From an uncultured Flaviramulus sp. (GTDB lineage: Bacteria; Bacteroidota; Bacteroidia; Flavobacteriales; Flavobacteriaceae), in NCBI GenBank assembly GCA_947495125.1, contig CANLXL010000014.1, positions 1-64,000 on the forward strand: DNA of 64,000 nt. Direction: 5' to 3'. A program made the position numbers and the translations under genes. Shown here piece by piece: positions 8,881 to 19,206 of this stretch. The notes beneath the pieces were generated by a model. The model saw only the letters and a list, made by a program, of their open reading frames with translations. It ran no database searches and had not been told where the DNA came from. Position 1 is the first letter of the stretch, and each line of letters begins with the position of its first letter.

Positions 8881-8907
8881 TCCCCTAGAGGGGAGCACAG
8901 GGGTGTA
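8881..8907 (-). repeat. REP-like palindrome, copy 2 (inverted)
   Basis: TCCCCTAGAGGGGA followed by GGGTGTA is the reverse complement of the blocks at 8659-8691, with 6 nt between blocks instead of 12. It lies about 80 bp before the uvrA start. Confidence 0.6.
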
Positions 8908-8966
8908 TACCTCAGAAACCACAAATTCCCAACGAACATTTCACTAAAATTTAACAACTAAAATTG

Positions 8967-8974
8967 TACCTTTG
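8967..8974 (+). promoter_or_regulatory. Bacteroidota -7 element (TACCTTTG) for uvrA
   Basis: TACCTTTG fits the TAnnTTTG consensus. It lies 15 nt before ATG 8990 and overlaps the TTG that the ORF track used as start, which supports the ATG. No convincing TTG -33 element is seen. Confidence 0.55.
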
Positions 8975-8989
8975 CAACTTTGCGTTTCT

Positions 8990-11821
8990 ATGACTGATTT
9001 CGAAGAATTTATTGAAGTAAAAGGTGCCCGGGTACACAATCTAAAAAACATAGATGTGTCCATACCCCGCGAGAAGCTAGTTGTGATTACCGGGCTGTCC
9101 GGCAGTGGAAAATCATCTTTGGCTTTCGATACGATCTATGCGGAAGGACAGCGTCGTTACATCGAAACATTTTCGGCCTATGCCAGGCAGTTTTTAGGCG
9201 GGTTGGAACGACCGGATGTTGATAAAATCGACGGTCTCTCTCCGGTTATAGCCATCGAACAAAAAACCACCAGTAAATCACCGCGCTCCACGGTTGGAAC
9301 CATTACAGAGATTTACGATTTTATGCGCTTACTTTTTGCGCGTGCCAGTGATGCCTATAGCTATAATACAGGCGATAAGATGATCAGCTATAGCGATGCC
9401 CAGATTAAAGAACTCATCATAGAGAATTTTAATGGAAAACGCATTAATATTCTGGCGCCCGTAGTACGCTCGCGTAAAGGTCATTATAGAGAATTGTTCG
9501 AGCAAATTGGAAAACAAGGCTTTGTAAAGGTGAGAACCGATGGTGAAATTCGGGACATTACCAAAGGCATGAAACTCGATCGTTATAAAACCCACGATAT
9601 TGAGATCGTGATTGATCGTTTGGTGATTAACGACACGGTAGATAAGGACAAGCGCCTTACCGAAACCATTAACACGGCCATGTATCATGGTGACGATGTG
9701 CTGCTTGTTATTGATCAGGATACACAGGACGTTCGGTATTTTAGCAGGAACTTAATGTGTCCGTCATCAGGGATCTCATATCCCAATCCGGAGCCCAACA
9801 ATTTTTCATTTAATTCACCAAAAGGGGCTTGCCCTAATTGTAATGGGATTGGAGAATTGTATCAGGTGAATGAAAACAAAATCATTCCGGATGATACGCT
9901 ATCTATAAAAAATGGTGCTTTAGCGCCCCACGGTCCGAAAAAAAACAGCTGGATCTTTAAGCAATTTGAAACCATAGCACAGCGGTTTAATTTTAAATTA
10001 AGCGATGCCTATAAAGACATTCCTGAAGACGCCAAACACATGATCCTCTATGGTGGTAACGAAAAGTTTTCTGTTGAGAGCAAAACTTTGGGTGTTACAC
10101 GCGATTATAAGATCGATTTTGAAGGGGTGGCCAATTTTATTGAAAATCAATATAAGACGGCGGAGTCTACATCACTCAAGCGCTGGGCAAAAGATTATAT
10201 GGATAAAATTAAATGTCCGGAATGTCATGGTTCCAGATTACGACAAGAATCACTCTACTTTAAGATCAATAATAAAAATATTGCTGAACTCGCCAATACC
10301 GATATTGTTGAATTAGCCGATTGGTTCCGTAATTTACAGGAACACCTGTCTGAAAAACAATTAAAAATTGCCGAGGAAGTTATTAAAGAAATAAAAACCA
10401 GGCTCCAATTTCTGCTTGATGTGGGCTTGGATTATTTATCACTAAACCGAAGTTCTAAATCGCTATCCGGTGGGGAAGCCCAACGTATTCGCTTAGCCAC
10501 TCAGATAGGTTCACAACTGGTTGGTGTACTCTATATCCTGGACGAGCCTAGTATTGGATTACACCAACGCGATAATGAAAAATTAATCAATTCTTTAGCC
10601 TCGCTTAGAGATATTGGTAATTCCGTAATTGTCGTGGAACACGATAAGGATATGATAGAGCGTGCCGATTATGTGATTGATATCGGTCCAAAAGCCGGAA
10701 AACATGGTGGGGAGATCATCAGTATCGGGAATCCTGATGAATTAAAATCACATGACACCCTTACAGCAGACTATTTAAACGGTACTAAAGTTATTGAAGT
10801 ACCTAAAAAACGCCGAAAAGGCAACGGAAAGGTCTTAGAACTTAAAGGCTGTACCGGAAACAATTTAAAAAATGTGTCCGTAAAATTCCCTCTGGGAAAA
10901 ATGATCGGGGTCACCGGAGTTTCAGGCAGTGGCAAATCTACCTTAATTAATGAAACCTTATACCCCATTTTAAACGCTCACTATTTTAACGGCGTAAAAA
11001 GGCCTATGCCGTATAAAAGCATTAAAGGCCTGGAACATATCGATAAGGTTATCGACATTAACCAATCCCCTATAGGCCGGACACCTCGTAGTAATCCGGT
11101 AACCTATACCGGGACTTTTAGCGAGATCAGAGCGCTATATGCGAAAATTCCCGAAGCCATGATTCGTGGTTATAAAGCGGGACGTTTTAGCTTTAACGTC
11201 GCCGGGGGTCGCTGTGAAACCTGTAAAGGTGGTGGATTACGTGTCATTGAAATGAATTTCCTTCCGGATGTTTATGTCGAATGTGAGACCTGTCAGGGCA
11301 AAAGGTTCAACCGGGAAACTCTGGAAATTCGCTATAAAGGAAAGTCCATTAGCGATGTCCTGAATATGACCATTAATGAAGCTGTTTCATTTTTTGAGCA
11401 TATTCCAAAAATATTTAAAAAACTAAAAACCATTCAGGATGTCGGGTTGGGATATATCACACTCGGGCAGCAAAGTACAACGCTTTCCGGTGGTGAAGCA
11501 CAGCGTATTAAACTGGCAACAGAATTAAGCAAAAGAGATACCGGGAACACCTTTTATATTCTTGATGAACCCACTACAGGACTTCATTTTGAAGATATTC
11601 GTGTATTAATGGTCGTGCTGAATGAGTTGGCCAACAAAGGCAATACCGTGTTGATTATAGAACATAATCTCGATGTTATCAAAACCGTTGACCATATTAT
11701 TGATATTGGCTACGAAGGCGGCAAAGGTGGCGGACAAATTATTGTGGAAGGCGCACCGGAAGCTGTTATAAAACATAAAAAAAGCCATACGGCCAGATTT
11801 CTTAAAAAAGAACTAAATTAG
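8990..11821 (+). CDS. uvrA: Excinuclease ABC subunit A
   Basis: This 943-residue protein is full length. It is the ATPase of nucleotide excision repair that recognises lesions and loads UvrB. It has two ABC modules: Walker [11 protein letters not shown] near residue 35 and [10 protein letters not shown] near residue 645, each with an LSGGEAQRI signature. Zinc-binding CxxC pairs occur in the first insertion (CPNCNG, CPECHG) and in the C-terminal zinc finger (CETCKG ... CETCQG). The ATG at 8990 replaces the TTG at 8972 because the promoter -7 box overlaps the latter. The gene is followed by a LOG-family gene about 90 bp downstream, after an inverted repeat. Confidence 0.97.
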   Translation: MTDFEEFIEVKGARVHNLKNIDVSIPREKLVVITGLSGSGKSSLAFDTIYAEGQRRYIETFSAYARQFLGGLERPDVDKIDGLSPVIAIEQKTTSKSPRSTVGTITEIYDFMRLLFARASDAYSYNTGDKMISYSDAQIKELIIENFNGKRINILAPVVRSRKGHYRELFEQIGKQGFVKVRTDGEIRDITKGMKLDRYKTHDIEIVIDRLVINDTVDKDKRLTETINTAMYHGDDVLLVIDQDTQDVRYFSRNLMCPSSGISYPNPEPNNFSFNSPKGACPNCNGIGELYQVNENKIIPDDTLSIKNGALAPHGPKKNSWIFKQFETIAQRFNFKLSDAYKDIPEDAKHMILYGGNEKFSVESKTLGVTRDYKIDFEGVANFIENQYKTAESTSLKRWAKDYMDKIKCPECHGSRLRQESLYFKINNKNIAELANTDIVELADWFRNLQEHLSEKQLKIAEEVIKEIKTRLQFLLDVGLDYLSLNRSSKSLSGGEAQRIRLATQIGSQLVGVLYILDEPSIGLHQRDNEKLINSLASLRDIGNSVIVVEHDKDMIERADYVIDIGPKAGKHGGEIISIGNPDELKSHDTLTADYLNGTKVIEVPKKRRKGNGKVLELKGCTGNNLKNVSVKFPLGKMIGVTGVSGSGKSTLINETLYPILNAHYFNGVKRPMPYKSIKGLEHIDKVIDINQSPIGRTPRSNPVTYTGTFSEIRALYAKIPEAMIRGYKAGRFSFNVAGGRCETCKGGGLRVIEMNFLPDVYVECETCQGKRFNRETLEIRYKGKSISDVLNMTINEAVSFFEHIPKIFKKLKTIQDVGLGYITLGQQSTTLSGGEAQRIKLATELSKRDTGNTFYILDEPTTGLHFEDIRVLMVVLNELANKGNTVLIIEHNLDVIKTVDHIIDIGYEGGKGGGQIIVEGAPEAVIKHKKSHTARFLKKELN

Positions 11822-11848
11822 CGAGCTAGTTATTAATCGATAGCCCGT

Positions 11849-11904
11849 AGTCTTTAGACCGGACTTGGAAAAACTAACGACTAATTACTATAGACTAAAG
11901 ACTA
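11849..11904. repeat. Inverted repeat TAGTCTTTAG / CTAAAGACTA
   Basis: A 10-bp perfect inverted repeat with a 36-nt loop fills the uvrA-LOG spacer and runs to just before the ATG at 11910. It could form a hairpin in the 5' leader of the LOG gene. Similar low-complexity sequence appears near 21445-21480. Confidence 0.45.
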
Positions 11905-11909
11905 AAAAA

Positions 11910-12599
11910 ATGCGAAAAGAACAACACCATAAAGGCTGGAATGCCATAAAGACAAACGACTCATGGGCTATTTTTAAGATCATGGGCGAGTTTGTTAATG
12001 GCTTTGAGAAAATGAGTAAAATTGGTCCCTGTGTGTCCATATTCGGTTCTGCAAGAACCAAACCGGATAATGAGTATTATCAGTTGGCCGTAAAAATAGC
12101 AAAACGTATTGTTGAATCCGGTTACGGGGTGATCACAGGTGGTGGCCCGGGAATTATGGAAGCCGGTAATAAAGGGGCACACTTAGGTGGTGGAACCTCG
12201 GTAGGTCTAAATATAGAACTTCCTTTTGAACAACATGACAATCCTTACATTGATTCCGATAAAAGTCTGGATTTCGATTATTTCTTTGTGAGAAAGGTGA
12301 TGTTCGTTAAATACTCGCAAGGCTTTGTTGTAATGCCCGGTGGCTTCGGGACCTTAGACGAATTGTTTGAAGCTATTACGTTAATTCAAACCCATAAAAT
12401 TGAAAAATTTCCTATCATTTTGGTCGGTACCGATTTTTGGGAAAGCCTCTTAGACTGGGTAAAAACAACACTTTTAGGTAAGTTCGAAAACATTAGCGAA
12501 AAAGATCTGGATCTTATTCATTTAGTGGATAATGAAGAAGAGGTGATAACCATTTTGGATACCTTTTATAAAGAATCAGGATTAAGCCCTAATTTTTAG
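11910..12599 (+). CDS. LOG-family protein (TIGR00730-type Rossmann fold)
   Basis: ATG 11910 (MRKEQHHKGW, 229 residues) is preferred over TTG 11865, which lies in the repeat spacer. The protein has the LOG nucleotide-binding motifs: a GSAR start of the Rossmann fold near residue 50, SGYGVITGGGPGIMEA near residue 75, and PGGFGTLDE near residue 150. Family members hydrolyse nucleoside 5'-monophosphates to base and ribose phosphate (cytokinin riboside phosphoribohydrolase or PpnN-like activity). The exact substrate here is not decided by sequence. Likely cytoplasmic. It follows uvrA in the same direction but its spacing and hairpin leader suggest separate or modulated expression. Confidence 0.9.
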   Translation: MRKEQHHKGWNAIKTNDSWAIFKIMGEFVNGFEKMSKIGPCVSIFGSARTKPDNEYYQLAVKIAKRIVESGYGVITGGGPGIMEAGNKGAHLGGGTSVGLNIELPFEQHDNPYIDSDKSLDFDYFFVRKVMFVKYSQGFVVMPGGFGTLDELFEAITLIQTHKIEKFPIILVGTDFWESLLDWVKTTLLGKFENISEKDLDLIHLVDNEEEVITILDTFYKESGLSPNF

Positions 12600-12999
12600 C
12601 TTTGACCTCAATACCACCAATAACATGCAACTCAAAACGGAATAAAAAACTGACCATCGGTTCAAGTGATCTCGATTCTTATCGGGATTGTATCGAGACT
12701 ATTTTAAGAATAACTTCTCGACACGCCTTCTCCTATGGTCGAAAACACCCAAAGAGATATTGTTAATAGTTTTATTTCCAATAAAATAATGATTAAACAA
12801 AGGTGTTTACTAAATGAAATCGAAGGTTACTAAAGGAGAAACCAATGTTAAAATACCTGTTAAAATTTGGACGGTGTTTTAAACTAAGAGCTCCGATTAA
12901 CCTGTTAACAAATTAACGGCTTATCGACTAATAACATCATATTTATTATATTGCAATGCCTTACATGAATTACTAACCTTAAATACTTATATAAAAAAA
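12600..12999. other. Gene-free 400-bp gap
   Basis: No coding sequence is supported. It contains the TCTCGAT ... ATCGAGA hairpin (12670-12698), followed by AT-rich DNA leading to the TTG start at 13000. No clear TAnnTTTG promoter was found. Confidence 0.5.
12670..12698. repeat. Hairpin repeat TCTCGAT ... ATCGAGA
   Basis: A 7-bp perfect stem encloses a 15-nt loop containing ATCGGGAT. It shares the TCTCGA / ATCGG vocabulary with the repeat at 41076-41111 and may be a member of the same dispersed family. Confidence 0.4.
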
Positions 13000-15831
13000 T
13001 TGAAATTATCTCTCTTAAGTTTCATCATATGCGTATTAATTTGGTGCTCCGGCTTTAGTCAAAATAACATTGATGTTAAGGCCTCTTTTGATATTGAAAA
13101 AAAACAGATCATAATTTCTCAAACCATTCAATATCAAAATACATCGCAAGATGAACTTGAGACCATATATTTAAACGATTGGAATAATAGTTATTCAACG
13201 AAAACCACGCCTTTAGCCGTGCGTATAGCCGACGAATATAAAAATGTTTTTCACTTCGCTAAAAATGAAGACAGAGGGTATTCGGTAATCACTTCCATAC
13301 GACAGGACAGTCAAAACCTAAGTTTTCAACATCTTAAAAACCAAATAGACATTGTTGAGGTTAAGCTCAAAGCACCTTTAAAGCCTGGGGATAGCTACAC
13401 CTTGAATTTGGATTATATCGTACAGATTCCAAGCGACAAATTCACCAGTTATGGGATTACGGATTCCGGAGACCTCAATTTAAGATATTGGTATATCACG
13501 CCCGCCGTTTATAACGGAGCGTGGCAATACTTTAGCAATAAGGATCTTGATGATCTGTATATTCCAAAATCGGATATTACGCTGGACTTAGATTTTCCTG
13601 AAGGTTATGTGCTAACCACAGAGTTAGATCCCGTAAGCACAGATACGATCGCGGGCAGGAAACGTGTCAAATTAGAAGGCAAAAACAGGACGGGTAATAA
13701 ACTGTTTTTAAACAAAGTAAAGAGGTTTAACACGATTAAGAGTCCGAATTTTGCTTTGGTTTCAGATATAGACGACGGAGGATTACAGGTACTTAATAAG
13801 GTTCTGATGACCGAAAGAGTTATGAAATTTATCATTGAAAACTTCGGTGACTATCCCCACGAGAAGCTTCTGATAAGTGACATTGATTATAGTAAGTCGC
13901 CTATTTACGGGTTGAATTTTCTACCGAAATTTATAAAACCATATCCCATCCATTTCAATTACGAAATAAAAATTCTGAAAATTGCAGTACAAAACTATTT
14001 AGAGAGTACACTGCTTATCAACCCCAGAAAAGAACAATGGCTTTTTGATGGTTTACAGGTTTATTATTTAATGCATTATGTAAATAAGTACTATCCGGAC
14101 ATGAAATTTTTGGGGTCCATAGCCAATTTTTGGGGCGTAAGATCCTTCCACGCCGCCGATATGCATTTTAATGATAAATACAATTTAGCCTTTATGCTAA
14201 TGGCAAGAACGAATCGCGATCAGCCCTTGACCATGCCTAAGGATTCCCTTTTAAAGTTCAATAAAAACATCGCCAACAAGTATAAGGCAGGCGTTGGTTT
14301 GAAGTATTTGGATGACTACATAAATTCAGATATTCTTGAAAACAGTATCACAACGTTTTTAAAAGACAAGCAACTCAAACAGACCTCTACTAAAGATTTT
14401 GAGAACTTTTTAAAATCCCGTACCACTAAAAATATTGATTGGTTTTTTGAGGATTATTTAAAGACGCGAAATAAAATAGATTATAAGATCAAAAAAGTTA
14501 GAAAAACTGAAGATTCCATAACACTTACCATTAAAAATAAGCGCAATACGAGCATGCCCATTTCCCTGTATACGCTGAATAATGACAGTGTGATCTCAAA
14601 AACCTGGATCGATAATGTTGTGGATACTAAAACGCTGACACTCCCAAGAAACGGAGCCAATAAACTCGTTTTAAACTACGAAAAGATGATTCCGGAAATT
14701 AATCTAAGAGACAACTGGAAATCACTAAAGGGGTTCTTCTTTAACAACAAACCCTTACAATTCAGAGCGTTTAAGGACATAGAAGATCCTCATTACAATC
14801 AGGTTTTCTTTTTACCCGTTGGTCAATTTAATAATATTTATGACGGGGTGACCCTAGGTATGCGCGTTTACAATACCACGGTGTTACGTAGACGTTTTAA
14901 CTACAAAATAGAACCGCAATACGCTTTTGGTTCCAAATCGCTCACCGGATCGGCTGCAGCTTCTGTGATCCATAACCTCGAAAACAGTGATCTTTACTAT
15001 ATCAATTATGGTATTAGAGCCGGCTATAAATCGTATGCCGAGGATCTATTTGTAAGGCAGATAACACCTTCTGTGACTATGTTTTTCAGAGAAAACGATG
15101 ATTTTCGCTCTAACAAAAGAAAGTTACTGAAATTCAGACATGTCAATATTCATAGAGATAAAGACGTTAACAATCCTCAAAATACCACAGACCCGAATTA
15201 TAGTGTTTTTAATGTGCGTTACATCAACTCGGATGACAATCTTATAAATTTCAGTAAGTGGTATACCGATTTTCAGGTTGCAAAGAATTTCAGTAAAGTC
15301 TCGTTCAATTATGAGTATCGCCGCTTATTTGAAAGTAACAGACAACTTAATTTACGGGTGTTTACAGGTTTCTTCTTAAAGAATAGTACCGATATCGATT
15401 CCGACTATTTCAGTTTTGCCTTAGACCGCCCCACCGATTATTTGTTTGACTATGCCTATTTAGGGCGTTCTGAGAATTCCGGTATTTTTAGTCAGCAATA
15501 TATCACAGCAGAAGGTGGTTTTAAATCAAAACTCGAAACCCCGTATGCCAACCAATGGCTATCTACAGTAAATGTAAGTACCACCCTTTGGAAGTACATA
15601 TTGGGCTATAGTGATTTCGGGTTGGTAAAGAACAAATTTGATCCTGCCCATTTTGTTTACGATTTTGGTGTAAGAATAAATTTAGTCACCGATTACTTTG
15701 AAATTTACCTCCCGGTATACTCCAATCTCGGTTGGGAAATCGGGCAACCGAATTACGATGAAAGAATAAGATTTAAGTTCACCGTAGACCCAAATTCTTT
15801 GCTTGGTTTATTTAGAAGACGCTGGTATTAG
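13000..15831 (+). CDS. M1-peptidase-like protein without HExxH, with beta-rich C-terminal domain
   Basis: Start is TTG 13000; it gives a proper signal peptide (MKLSLLSFIICVLIWCSGFSQ), and no better ATG exists. The 943-residue protein opens with a beta-rich domain like the N-terminal domain of M1 aminopeptidases (residues 25-230). A catalytic-domain-like region follows, where the family expects HEIAHQWW and a downstream EGLA. Here the equivalent stretch reads LKIAVQNYL ... WLFDGLQVYY, so the zinc ligands and catalytic Glu are absent. The last 330 residues are rich in alternating aromatic strands, ending in RRRWY, as in outer-membrane barrels. I infer a non-catalytic surface or outer-membrane protein. 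The closest alternative is a degenerate aminopeptidase. It stands between LOG and E1 genes as a single transcription unit. Confidence 0.8.
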   Translation: MKLSLLSFIICVLIWCSGFSQNNIDVKASFDIEKKQIIISQTIQYQNTSQDELETIYLNDWNNSYSTKTTPLAVRIADEYKNVFHFAKNEDRGYSVITSIRQDSQNLSFQHLKNQIDIVEVKLKAPLKPGDSYTLNLDYIVQIPSDKFTSYGITDSGDLNLRYWYITPAVYNGAWQYFSNKDLDDLYIPKSDITLDLDFPEGYVLTTELDPVSTDTIAGRKRVKLEGKNRTGNKLFLNKVKRFNTIKSPNFALVSDIDDGGLQVLNKVLMTERVMKFIIENFGDYPHEKLLISDIDYSKSPIYGLNFLPKFIKPYPIHFNYEIKILKIAVQNYLESTLLINPRKEQWLFDGLQVYYLMHYVNKYYPDMKFLGSIANFWGVRSFHAADMHFNDKYNLAFMLMARTNRDQPLTMPKDSLLKFNKNIANKYKAGVGLKYLDDYINSDILENSITTFLKDKQLKQTSTKDFENFLKSRTTKNIDWFFEDYLKTRNKIDYKIKKVRKTEDSITLTIKNKRNTSMPISLYTLNNDSVISKTWIDNVVDTKTLTLPRNGANKLVLNYEKMIPEINLRDNWKSLKGFFFNNKPLQFRAFKDIEDPHYNQVFFLPVGQFNNIYDGVTLGMRVYNTTVLRRRFNYKIEPQYAFGSKSLTGSAAASVIHNLENSDLYYINYGIRAGYKSYAEDLFVRQITPSVTMFFRENDDFRSNKRKLLKFRHVNIHRDKDVNNPQNTTDPNYSVFNVRYINSDDNLINFSKWYTDFQVAKNFSKVSFNYEYRRLFESNRQLNLRVFTGFFLKNSTDIDSDYFSFALDRPTDYLFDYAYLGRSENSGIFSQQYITAEGGFKSKLETPYANQWLSTVNVSTTLWKYILGYSDFGLVKNKFDPAHFVYDFGVRINLVTDYFEIYLPVYSNLGWEIGQPNYDERIRFKFTVDPNSLLGLFRRRWY

Positions 15832-15949
15832 TATGTTAATTTGTTGCATATTATTTAACAAATTATTGTTTTAGATATAAAATCATTAAAAACGATAATT
15901 TATTTAACTTTTTTTTGAGAATTACTCAAAGATTTATCCTGTAATTTAA

Positions 15950-15980
15950 TTGCAAAAATCACTTAGTTTGCCTACTTTTG
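15950..15980 (+). promoter_or_regulatory. Bacteroidota promoter TTG-N20-TACTTTTG
   Basis: TTG at 15950 and TACTTTTG at 15973 match both halves of the Bacteroidota housekeeping promoter with 20-nt spacing. The start ATG of the E1 gene lies 25 nt downstream, giving a short leader. Confidence 0.7.
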
Positions 15981-16004
15981 CAAACGTAAAAGCGCCATAC
16001 CAAT

Positions 16005-18416
16005 ATGCAAACCATTCCTGACTTAAAAGACAATTTATCATTCGAAGACTTTAAAACTGAAGTTTTGAATGATTATGAAATTGCCGTAAGAAGTCGTGAA
16101 TGCAGCCTGCTAGGTCGTAGAGAAGTATTGACCGGAAAAGCCAAATTTGGAATTTTCGGCGATGGTAAAGAAGTGCCACAGTTAGCCATGGCCAAAGCCT
16201 TTTTAAAAGGGGATTGGCGATCGGGTTATTATAGAGACCAAACCTTTATGATGGCCATTGGCGAACTTACAGTTGAACAGTTTTTTGCCGGATTATACGC
16301 GAATACAGATTTAAAGTTGGAGCCTATGTCTGCCGGACGTCAGATGGGAGGGCACTTTGTAACCCATAGTCTGGATGATAACGGCAACTGGAAGGATCTT
16401 ACCAAACAGTACAATTCAAGTGCAGACATCTCTCCTACTGCGGCTCAAATGCCGAGACTTTTAGGATTAGCACAGGCCTCAAAAATGTTCAGACACCTTG
16501 AAGGCATCAATGCTTCTAAGTTTTCAGTGAACGGTAATGAAGTAGCCTGGGGTACTATTGGAAATGCCAGTACCAGTGAAGGTTTGTTTTTTGAAACCAT
16601 AAATGCTGCCGGTGTTTTACAAGTCCCTATGGTGATCAGTGTTTGGGACGACGAATATGGTATTTCCGTTCATGCCAGGCATCAAACCACCAAAGAGAAT
16701 ATTTCTGAAATCCTAAAAGGCTTTCAGCGTGATAATGAACATCAGGGCTACGAAATTTTACGCGTAAAAGGTTGGGACTATGCCAATCTTGTCGCAACCT
16801 ATATGGAAGCCGGTGCTATTGCCAGAGAAGAACATGTTCCTGTGCTTATTCATGTTCTGGAGTTAACACAACCTCAGGGACACTCGACATCCGGTTCCCA
16901 TGAACGTTATAAAAATAAAGAGCGTTTAGATTGGGAGGCAGAACACGACTGCAATGCTAAAATGCGGGCATGGATCATTGAGAGTGGCATCTCAACCAAT
17001 GAAGATCTTACAGAGATTGAACGCGGCATTAAAAGAGAGGTTCGCGAGGCTAAGAAAAAAGCCTGGGGTACCTTTTTAGCACCTATTGAAATAGAACGAA
17101 AAGCACTTATTACGATTTTAGGCACCCTTGGTGAATCCAGTCCGAATGGTGTGTTTATTTCTAAAATTAAAGAAAGTTTAAGTGCGATCGAAGAGCCCAC
17201 ACGTAAGGAGATTTTATCCAGTGCTCGTAAAGCACTAAGACATGTTCTTGGAGAAAATACAGTTGAAAAAAAACAGTTAAACCATTGGATCGACACCTAT
17301 TTCGAAAATGTACAACCCAAGTTTAGCTCTCATTTATACTCTGAAACCGAAACATCAAATACGAATATAGAAGAAGTTAAACCACGTTACGATAAAGACG
17401 CTAAACAAGTGGACGGTCGTATTATCATCCGTGATAATTTTGATGCTATTTTCAATACTTATCCGGAAACCTTGGTCTTTGGTGAGGATTCAGGTAATAT
17501 TGGTGATGTTAATCAAGGTCTGGAAGGGCTTCAGGAAAAATATGGGGAGCTTCGGGTGGCGGATGCCGGTATTCGGGAGGCTACCATTCTTGGTCAGGGT
17601 ATCGGTATGGCTTTACGTGGCTTAAGACCTATTGCCGAAATTCAGTATTTGGACTATATCCTTTATGCTTTACAAATTATTAGTGATGATCTGGCTTCCT
17701 TACACTATAGAACAAAAGGGAAACAAAAAGCACCATTGATCATTAGAACCCGTGGGCACAGACTAGAAGGCATCTGGCATTCCGGTTCTCAAATGGGAGG
17801 TATTATACACTTGGTTCGAGGGGTGCATGTGCTGGTTCCTAGAAATATGACCAAAGCTGCCGGATTTTATAATACCCTACTCAAAGGAGACGATCCGGCT
17901 ATCGTTATCGAATGCCTAAACGGTTACAGGCTAAAAGAAAAGTTACCTAATAATCTGGGTGAATTACAAACACCAATAGGTGTGGTGGAAACGATCAAAG
18001 AAGGTAGCGATATTACACTGGTGTCTTATGGTTCTACGCTGCGTATTGTTAACCAAACGGCTAAAGAATTACTATCCGTAGGTATTGATGCTGAAGTCAT
18101 CGACGTACAATCCCTATTACCTTTCGATCTCAACCACGATATTGTAAAAAGTATTGCTAAGACCAATAGAGTTATGGTTATCGATGAGGATGTCCCCGGT
18201 GGTGCCTCGGCTTACATTTTAGATGAAATACTAAATAAACAAAACGCCTTTCAATATTTGGATAGTGCGCCAAAAACATTAACCGCCAAAGCACACAGAC
18301 CCGCCTATGGCAATGATGGTGACTATTTCTCTAAACCTTCAGCTGAAGATATTTTTGAAGCCGTTTACGCGGTGATGCACGAATCTGATCCCGAAACCTT
18401 TCCCAAGCTAAGGTAG
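16005..18416 (+). CDS. Fused 2-oxoacid dehydrogenase E1 (alpha-beta), branched-chain type
   Basis: This 803-residue thiamine-diphosphate enzyme carries both E1 subunits in one chain. The alpha half (residues about 15-345) includes RSGYYRDQT, the GGH.VTHS segment, and the cofactor-binding GNASTSEGLFFE ... VISVWDDEYGIS. The beta half (residues 465-800) includes the FGEDSG start, EIQYLDYI, and the C-terminal transketolase-like domain with VIDVQSLLPFD. It should decarboxylate branched-chain 2-oxoacids and pass the acyl group to E2. The fused form is common in Bacteroidota. E2 and E3 are not in the window. A consensus promoter lies just upstream, and no gene is co-transcribed downstream in an obvious way. 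Pyruvate or other 2-oxoacid specificity cannot be fully excluded. Confidence 0.9.
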   Translation: MQTIPDLKDNLSFEDFKTEVLNDYEIAVRSRECSLLGRREVLTGKAKFGIFGDGKEVPQLAMAKAFLKGDWRSGYYRDQTFMMAIGELTVEQFFAGLYANTDLKLEPMSAGRQMGGHFVTHSLDDNGNWKDLTKQYNSSADISPTAAQMPRLLGLAQASKMFRHLEGINASKFSVNGNEVAWGTIGNASTSEGLFFETINAAGVLQVPMVISVWDDEYGISVHARHQTTKENISEILKGFQRDNEHQGYEILRVKGWDYANLVATYMEAGAIAREEHVPVLIHVLELTQPQGHSTSGSHERYKNKERLDWEAEHDCNAKMRAWIIESGISTNEDLTEIERGIKREVREAKKKAWGTFLAPIEIERKALITILGTLGESSPNGVFISKIKESLSAIEEPTRKEILSSARKALRHVLGENTVEKKQLNHWIDTYFENVQPKFSSHLYSETETSNTNIEEVKPRYDKDAKQVDGRIIIRDNFDAIFNTYPETLVFGEDSGNIGDVNQGLEGLQEKYGELRVADAGIREATILGQGIGMALRGLRPIAEIQYLDYILYALQIISDDLASLHYRTKGKQKAPLIIRTRGHRLEGIWHSGSQMGGIIHLVRGVHVLVPRNMTKAAGFYNTLLKGDDPAIVIECLNGYRLKEKLPNNLGELQTPIGVVETIKEGSDITLVSYGSTLRIVNQTAKELLSVGIDAEVIDVQSLLPFDLNHDIVKSIAKTNRVMVIDEDVPGGASAYILDEILNKQNAFQYLDSAPKTLTAKAHRPAYGNDGDYFSKPSAEDIFEAVYAVMHESDPETFPKLR

Positions 18417-18517
18417 TTCCCAAAAGATCTTGCCCAGTGTTTGGCATGAGTTAACCCGTGTTCAACGAAAAATGTTGTGAAGCCCTCGGTTTTCTATTTC
18501 TTTTGATTTCAAATAAT

Positions 18518-18525
18518 TAAATTTG
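18518..18525 (+). promoter_or_regulatory. Candidate -7 element TAAATTTG
   Basis: TAAATTTG matches TAnnTTTG and overlaps the TTG that the ORF track used as start, only 6 nt before the ATG at 18532. No TTG -33 box at the right distance was seen, so this is tentative. Confidence 0.35.
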
Positions 18526-18531
18526 AATATC

Positions 18532-19206
18532 ATGAAATCACGAATCACTATTGCCGTTTTAGCTTTACTCCTACTAAATTCCTGTATTGTAAAATCCCTA
18601 TTCCCCTTTTTTACTGAAGATACTATTCAGTTTGAACAAGCCCTCCTTGGAAACTGGACAGACTCTGAAAACAACCGATGGGAAATAACCTCCTTAAAAG
18701 AAAAGATTAAAAAAGAAAACAAAGGAGATCTCAAAGGTTTTTTTAAGGATATGGAAGAATTAAATAGCTTTTCCAAAGGATATTCCGAGGGCTATTATAT
18801 CCAAAGGCATGATAAGAAGCGTACCACATCTTATTTAGCGGTGCCTTTTAAATTAGATGGCCAGTTATTCATTGATTTCACACCCCTAACCATGGAACTC
18901 GAATTTAAAAACATTCCAAGCTTAGTGTCCTATCATTTTGTAACAGCGCATTCCCTGGTAAAAGTCGACATGACCGATGACAAATTAAGTCTAAAATGGC
19001 TGGATAGTGATAAATTGGAAAAACTCCTTGACGAAAAACGCATTAAGATCAAACATACCAAAACTCTGGATTTTCCGAGTTATCTGCTAACAGCCTCTTC
19101 AGAAGAGTTGCAAAAATTTATAAAAAAATATATGGCATCCAGCGACGACAGCAAATGGTCCACCGATGTACAATTCAATTTATTAAGAGCGTATGATAAA
19201 CCTTAA
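18532..19206 (+). CDS. Hypothetical lipoprotein in a LytS/LytTR operon
   Basis: ATG 18532 gives a signal peptide ending in the lipobox LNSC followed by IVKSLFPFF. The 224-residue mature chain is mixed alpha/beta with a GNWTDSENNRWEI segment that recalls lipocalin-like 'stability' domains found in small Bacteroidota lipoproteins. No catalytic motif is visible. Its end overlaps the histidine-kinase gene by 14 nt, so the two are translationally coupled. That placement suggests it works with, or is sensed by, the two-component system, which is inference. Confidence 0.75.
   Translation: MKSRITIAVLALLLLNSCIVKSLFPFFTEDTIQFEQALLGNWTDSENNRWEITSLKEKIKKENKGDLKGFFKDMEELNSFSKGYSEGYYIQRHDKKRTTSYLAVPFKLDGQLFIDFTPLTMELEFKNIPSLVSYHFVTAHSLVKVDMTDDKLSLKWLDSDKLEKLLDEKRIKIKHTKTLDFPSYLLTASSEELQKFIKKYMASSDDSKWSTDVQFNLLRAYDKP

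Larger units (their letters stand above)
8657..8989. other. Gap holding an inverted pair of REP-like palindromes
   Basis: No gene is seen. The gap is framed by TCCCCTCTAGGGGA-type palindromes at both ends (listed separately) and closes with the uvrA promoter. Between them is AT-rich DNA with a short CCAGG-CTTT-CCTGG hairpin. Confidence 0.55.
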
